Shown here: piece by piece, positions 58,601-64,000 of the stretch | How the letters are laid out: the number at the start of each line of letters is the position of its first letter | Position numbering within the stretch: the stretch's first letter is position 1 | Assembly: GCA_021229015.1 (NCBI GenBank) | Contig: CM037794.1 | Span: 44,266,644-44,330,643, forward strand | Direction of reading: 5' to 3' | Source of the DNA: Solen grandis | Taxonomy: Eukaryota > Mollusca > Bivalvia > Adapedonta > Solenidae | Length of the DNA stretch: 64,000 nucleotides | Program-made: the position numbers and the translations under genes | The notes under the pieces: generated by a model | The model's input: the letters and a program-made list of their open reading frames with translations, nothing else | The model's database searches: none | What the model was told of the DNA's origin: nothing

Positions 58601-61600
58601 GACGTAAGTCTTCTCAGAGCGGAAAGAAATCAATTGAACACATGTTCTGTCCAAATTTCATGTTTCTAGCTTATCTGAGTGCTTCGTAATACTTCAATAC
58701 ATTTTCAGGTCCAAAGTTCAAAACTTGGTTCAGCAATAGATCCTTGATCTTTTCAAATATTGCAAAATGTATATATTCCTACACAACAATAACTTAATAT
58801 ATACATTCTGTGAAAAAAGTAAGTACATCGGTCCTGAAATGACGGCTGTAGAGCGCGTACAAGCTTTTGTACCTTTTTTTCAGCCCTGACGTCATGTGAC
58901 GTCACATAAAAAAAATGTGACGATCAAAAGCGCCGAAGTCACTGTGTATACTGTTAAAATTTCATGCTGCTAGCTCATCGGCAACCTGTTTAAATTTGAA
59001 CATCAAAAGGAAGAAAAAAAGTAGAATAATAATAATAACTAGATTTCGTTTGTCCCGAACAAACGATAGGGCTTTCTGCTCAAATGACCTCAGTGTCATT
59101 GTGACCTTGACATTTGACTCTATTACCTCAAAATCGTAGGTGTCACAGGCCGTGGGCAATGTCTTTACGAAGTTTCACAGACATAGGATTATTTCTTCTC
59201 AAGTAATAAATAAAAAAGATTTTATATTTAGAGTCATTTTGATCCTGACCTTTGACGTAATGACCTCAAAATTAAAAACAGGATCGTGAACTGGCCATGG
59301 ACTATGTCCCTAACAAGTTTCACAAAATAAGCTTATTCATTTCAAGGAATTCAGCGGACAATGATTTTTATATTAAATGGCACTGTACCTAGTCTTTTGT
59401 CGAATGCCTTAAAATCAATAGGGGTCTTCAACTGACAATGAGTAATTTCCCTACCAAGTTTCAAAACCCTATGCGTTTTCCTTCTCAATTTATTGTGCGA
59501 ACAAGGATTTTACTCTAACTGTCAATGTGACCTTGACCTTTGACGTAATGACCTCAAAATCAATAATGATCATCCACTATCCATGTCAACCTCTCATCTA
59601 AGTATGAAGACAGCACACATATTAGTTATCAAGTTATTGAGTGGACATTGATATTGCTAACGGACTAACAGATGGACAAGTGCCTTATCATGATTAGGGC
59701 ATATAATAAAACTTGGTATCGTAAGAAAGCTCTTACAATATCAATTATTTCACTTTCTTATTATTTTCACCTATCTGTAACAGCATCTTAGGTACAGATA
59801 ACTAAAGGACCACTGCAAAAGTGCATGAATGAATCTTCTAAATTTTTATTTTTCTTGTTACTTCATTAATGATGTCCACTTTCAAAAACCTGGGTACCGT
59901 TAGAAGGGTCTTCCAATTCAATAAATTTAACATGCTTATATATGGATGTATATTTAATCACTTTAAAGATAAAGATAGTTATACCTATGAATCCTGAGCC
60001 AATTCTTAAAATTTCAAGTCTATTAGAATGGCAAGAGATCACTCTTCAAATTATATTCATACCCTTATTTACAAAATTCAATGTTTCTTTTGATATAAGC
60101 AGTTAAATGCACTTGGGTTTTTTCTGCCAAAACTCAACTGATCCAATCCCGATCATCAAAAACTAAATATCATCTGGGAGGTCTTTCAAAGCTCTACAAA
60201 TGATATCAATAGTGTCTCGATAGAATATTTATCCTTTTTGAGATATTAAAGTCAGAAGAAAAAACAAAAATAACTGAAATATGACCTTGACCTCTGTGAT
60301 TTTCCGGAAACAGATGTAACCATGTTCGACGGAACACAAGATTGCACATTAATTGAAAGTTACATGTTACTCGTCAAAAAATAAAGCCTGCAGGGCCTAA
60401 AAAAACGATTATTTCAAATGCAAAATTGATTATTATGTTCTGACGTTAAATGACGTTATACGACGTCAGTTGTCATGAAATACAAATAAGATCTCAAGAC
60501 ACATATGCTATTTATTTGTTTAAATCTCATTTTTTGAGATAAAATCTCGAACTTTTGGAATCTTGAAAAGTTTAGTAAGTATTCACATCTACATCCTAAT
60601 GTACACTTCCTGTGAAAATATCAGACCGCCCGGATTAGAAATGACAGCGGCAGAGCGCCAAGCAAATTTGGTAGCATTTTTCGAATGTGACGTTGCATGA
60701 CGTCATATGGAGATGAAAATTATTGCATTCAAAAGGGTCAAAGTCACGCTGATAACTATTAAAATTACATGTGGCTGGCTCATTTGCAACCTGTTTTAAT
60801 TTGAACCTCAAACTGAGAAAAAATTATAATAAGAAAAAAAAAACAAAAAAACATAACAAACCCATAACAAACTGCTTGAGGCAGAAAGCCCTAGTAAGAA
60901 GAATAAACATAACAAACCCTATACGTTTTCCGCAGGTTTGCGGAAAGCCATAATGATGTAGCTGTTTCAGTGTACTGATTTAGACAGATAAAATGCATAC
61001 CATTGTACACCTTGTAATAACGATTGAAAAGGGGACTGAATAGAATGACATTCAATGATATGCACACAGACGAGAACTTTATTCATACAAAGTTTGCCAT
61101 TTTTCAAACAAAACCTTGACCTGACGATTGGCGCGAGATTAAACCTACAAATACATGCATAATAAAAATCTCGTATAACTTGAATAATAATACTTGCTTT
61201 GGTCTTTTTTTCAATGTGTTTCACTGCTTCGTTGCCCTATAGAGGATGAATACACTGGTATCGTAATGTATATCAAGATAACCCGCACGTATTTCATGAT
61301 CATGTAAATTTCCTGTTCAGTTTAATATATTAATATCTTAGAGTGACGCTTTAATGGATTTGAATATTAAACCTATAATAATAACGACCAAACCTTATAA
61401 TCAAATTTTTAATCCAATCCCCTGATAAAAGTATCTGTAAAATAATGCATTGTGTCCTGTGGTTGTTATCTTGATGCTGCTTCTATATTAATGATAATTC
61501 AAAACTTTGAGGAAAAACAGTTTATTTTATTTGCACATTTCTTTTTGTTCCATTAAAAGTGGATGCAGTGGGTGCAATGGTAATGTGCTCGAATGTGATC

Positions 61601-62549
61601 ATGAATGTTTTGGTTTCTTTTGAACACCGTTGGGACAAAAGTTGTCATGACCTTCACAAACGCAAAGTACTGGTCCAACCCAGGAAATGTCGAGATGGAT
61701 TAGTATAAGTTGTAAGAAACTTGCTTCTCGATCGAGGTAAAATAGATAAGTTAACAAGTTAAAGTAAATGATATCCCCAGTAGTACTTTATCTCCAATTT
61801 ATTCAATAATAAGATTATATATTTTGTCATGTCATAAAAAAATGATCGGGTACAGGTAAATTTCCTGTCATTTCTATTTTTGTGTCCTTGCACGCTGCGA
61901 ATACTTGTGTGTGCATACTTTGAAATTGATTGCATAATTTGTTTGTACCACTGGCGAGAATTTTTATCAATAATGCCTTTATTGCGTTTTGTAACCTGGT
62001 CTCCATTGAAGTCCCTGGAGATTACAAATATGCACACACTATGTGAATATGTGAATACATTGCCCCGATATGAATAATGTCCGTTACTGTCTGCCGTCTA
62101 GCTTTGCAAAGTCCATTCATTGTTTATTGACATATTAAACTACTCTAGTGTTTGCACGCATCGATTTATTTGCCCAATGTCTATACAGTAGTTCTAGTAC
62201 ATGTATTAGTCCAAACAATGAGCCGCTCGGTGCGACATGCTTTTTTTAGGTACAGGTTGTCACGCCTCTGTGCCTCATGTCAAAACCAGCTAAAACTGAG
62301 TGGAGATCAGAATCGGTGACTTGATATTTTTTCGTTAATAACACATGGCACGCATTTCACGCATTTGTGTCAAAAAACATTCAATAAACACTAAATTTTA
62401 AAAGAAATCAAACTTTTGCAATAATAAACAAAATCCGATTAATCCACGCCTTCTGCTTGCAGTGAAAAAATTCACACATGGCGCACTTCAAGTGGTGTAG
62501 TTATAGAAGAATATCAGTATGTCAGGGATAGTGTACCGAACACCTCCAC

Positions 62550-62581
<32 letters not shown>

Positions 62582-64000
62582 TTCTTTTCGATCAGTCAGC
62601 TGATGAAATAAACAAGAACGATTTGAGAATATATAAATTGATTAATTTATTGTATGTTGATTCCTTATTAATAATAACATTTTGTTAATTTCAATTCAAT
62701 TTATATTTTATTTATTGACGGAGACATAATTTACAAAACAGAAATAAACAATAGATTTCATTCGTTGATACGAATTATAGGGTTTTCTGCTAGCTTTGTC
62801 AAACGTAAGAGCTTTATATCGCATGTCAAAATTAACTTAACATCAATTCTTATTTTGACATAATTTTCTTACAAGTTGACCAATTTCAGTAATCTAGTTA
62901 CCAAAAGAAATGTCTTGAATATCCATTCAATCCGATTGCAATAGTTTGGGTCTATCATAAAGTAACATACACGAATATTGTTAATTGCATTACCCCATGA
63001 TTCTTAGGTCAATCGTAAAACTTAAAGAATCAAAAGAACTACCAAACATTGCCCTACAAATAATAATCATATTCATATTTTCGAAAATCAAACATATTCG
63101 AAACATAAACTGTTAAGCGCACTGGGGGTAACAGAAGTTTCGTTTTTCAGCCATATCTCAACTGATTCAACCCCGATCATCAAAAGCTGAAATGTCTTTC
63201 AAAGCACTACAAATTATATGTATAGCATCTCGATAGTAAATTATCGTGTTAGAGATATGTAAGGCCAAAGAAAAAACAAAACAAAAAACCGCTAATTGAC
63301 CTATGACCTTGACCGTTGCTTATTTCTAGTAATATTGCCCCATAGGATCTAATGCTGCACCCTTCAGTCAAAATTTCATGCAAATTAAACAAAAAATAAG
63401 GACTATAGGCCGTAAAACCCGTTTAATTTCAGTACAAATAGGTGTTTAGGACTTGTAACGTCACATGAGGACATATGACGTTCATCTTATCAGAATGCAA
63501 AGAATACGTACTGACTTATATTCAGTCTAAATATCAGCCTTCTAACTCACATGGAAGCGATGTTATGCGTATTTGAAATTTGACGTCAATGGTTCGAATA
63601 TTGGATTCACCATAGAACCTTTGCCTTTATAAATATGGAAAAACGGACACTGGGATGCAAAACTAGAACGTAACATTCAGTGAAATTTTGAAATATAATG
63701 GCTGTAGACCGCGTAAAATATTTTGTAGACAACGTCAAGTTTGACGTTATATGACGTCATGGGCATAAGAAAATCAATGATATGAAATATAAAGTATCTT
63801 AAATATATGCCATTTTTTTTTCATTCCCCTGGGATCCTTGCAACATATAGATATTAACCCGTGGATATAAGAAATTATTTTGACCTCATGACGTCATATG
63901 ACGTCAAATGACGTTTCTTCTTAAAGAATAGAAAGAAGTCTTAGATATATATTAGGTAACAATCAGCTTTCTAACTCATCTGGTAGCGATTTTATACATA
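58601..64000 (+). repeat. Unit 2 of the ~8.95-kb tandem duplication (cut by window end)
   Basis: It matches 49,653-55,030. Most differences are one-base indels. The copy of the Helentron-like element is 59,038-60,895, where part of the right hairpin is lost. A cleaner CT microsatellite is at 62,551-62,577. The TGACGTCA array restarts near 63,460 with the 18-bp palindrome intact at 63,889-63,906. Confidence 0.9.
59038..60895 (+). mobile_element. Second copy of the candidate Helentron-type element
   Basis: ACTAG left end at 59,038 with the same hairpin; right end TTGAGGCAGAAAGCCCTAGT at 60,876-60,895. The 'ctttctgc' stem half seen at 51,913 is replaced here by 'cataacaaactgc', so the right-end fold is weakened. 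Confidence 0.55.

Overview
The window looks like nuclear DNA of a marine bivalve mollusc. It is AT-rich. It holds a secreted C1q-domain gene with decayed relatives, a B-box/coiled-coil/beta-propeller (TRIM-like) gene, tRNA-derived SINEs of the kind common in bivalves, LINE 3' ends, and arrays of TGACGTCA-bearing and 'tgaccttgacctttgac' repeats. The organism call is inference from gene and repeat content; no marker gene fixes the species.

Layout. Bases 1-4,671 are a copy of repeats that recur at about 53,740-58,600 and again at the right edge. Bases 5,400-18,700 form a C1q neighbourhood: a broken exon (5,422-5,853, minus), a broken two-exon copy (10,580 to 9,365, minus) and one intact two-exon gene (16,620-18,624, plus), separated by repeats and a Tigger/pogo-like MITE. 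Bases 19,059-19,285 hold one member of a small LTR-like family whose terminal sequence contains a tRNA-like unit. Bases 19,660-28,800 hold a decayed LINE, SINEs, inverted-repeat arms matching 6.5-14 kb, a LINE 3' end, and an unrecognised Cys/Arg-rich open frame on the minus strand. Bases 31,000-35,820 are degenerate tandem and low-complexity DNA. The best gene is at 35,993-37,705 (minus, 570 aa). Just upstream of it, at 37,833-38,252, lies a 420-bp element with two LTRs. Bases 39,017-40,377 are a LINE end running into an 880-bp GTGA array. From 41.9 to 47.8 kb there are minisatellites and SINEs. After a 100-N gap, 47,932-64,000 is essentially all nested repeats, dominated by a direct duplication with a period near 8.95 kb.

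Main highlight: the 37,833-38,252 element. It has paired 150/148-bp TG...CA LTRs, a tRNA-primer-like binding site, a purine tract and no coding capacity. Each LTR contains a tRNA-like cloverleaf with Pol III A/B-box sequences followed by a T-run. It is organised like a TRIM retroelement and recalls the plant Cassandra elements, which carry 5S RNA sequence in their LTRs. A divergent relative at 19,059 keeps a primer site closely matching the 3' end of tRNA-Lys(CTT).

How the genes relate: C1q-domain and B-box/propeller proteins both belong to expanded families in bivalves, often discussed in innate recognition. Nothing here shows co-regulation. Several segments (1-900, 47,932-49,200, 54,840-57,500) show homopolymer and single-base indel differences typical of poorly polished consensus, so indel-based claims in them are weak.
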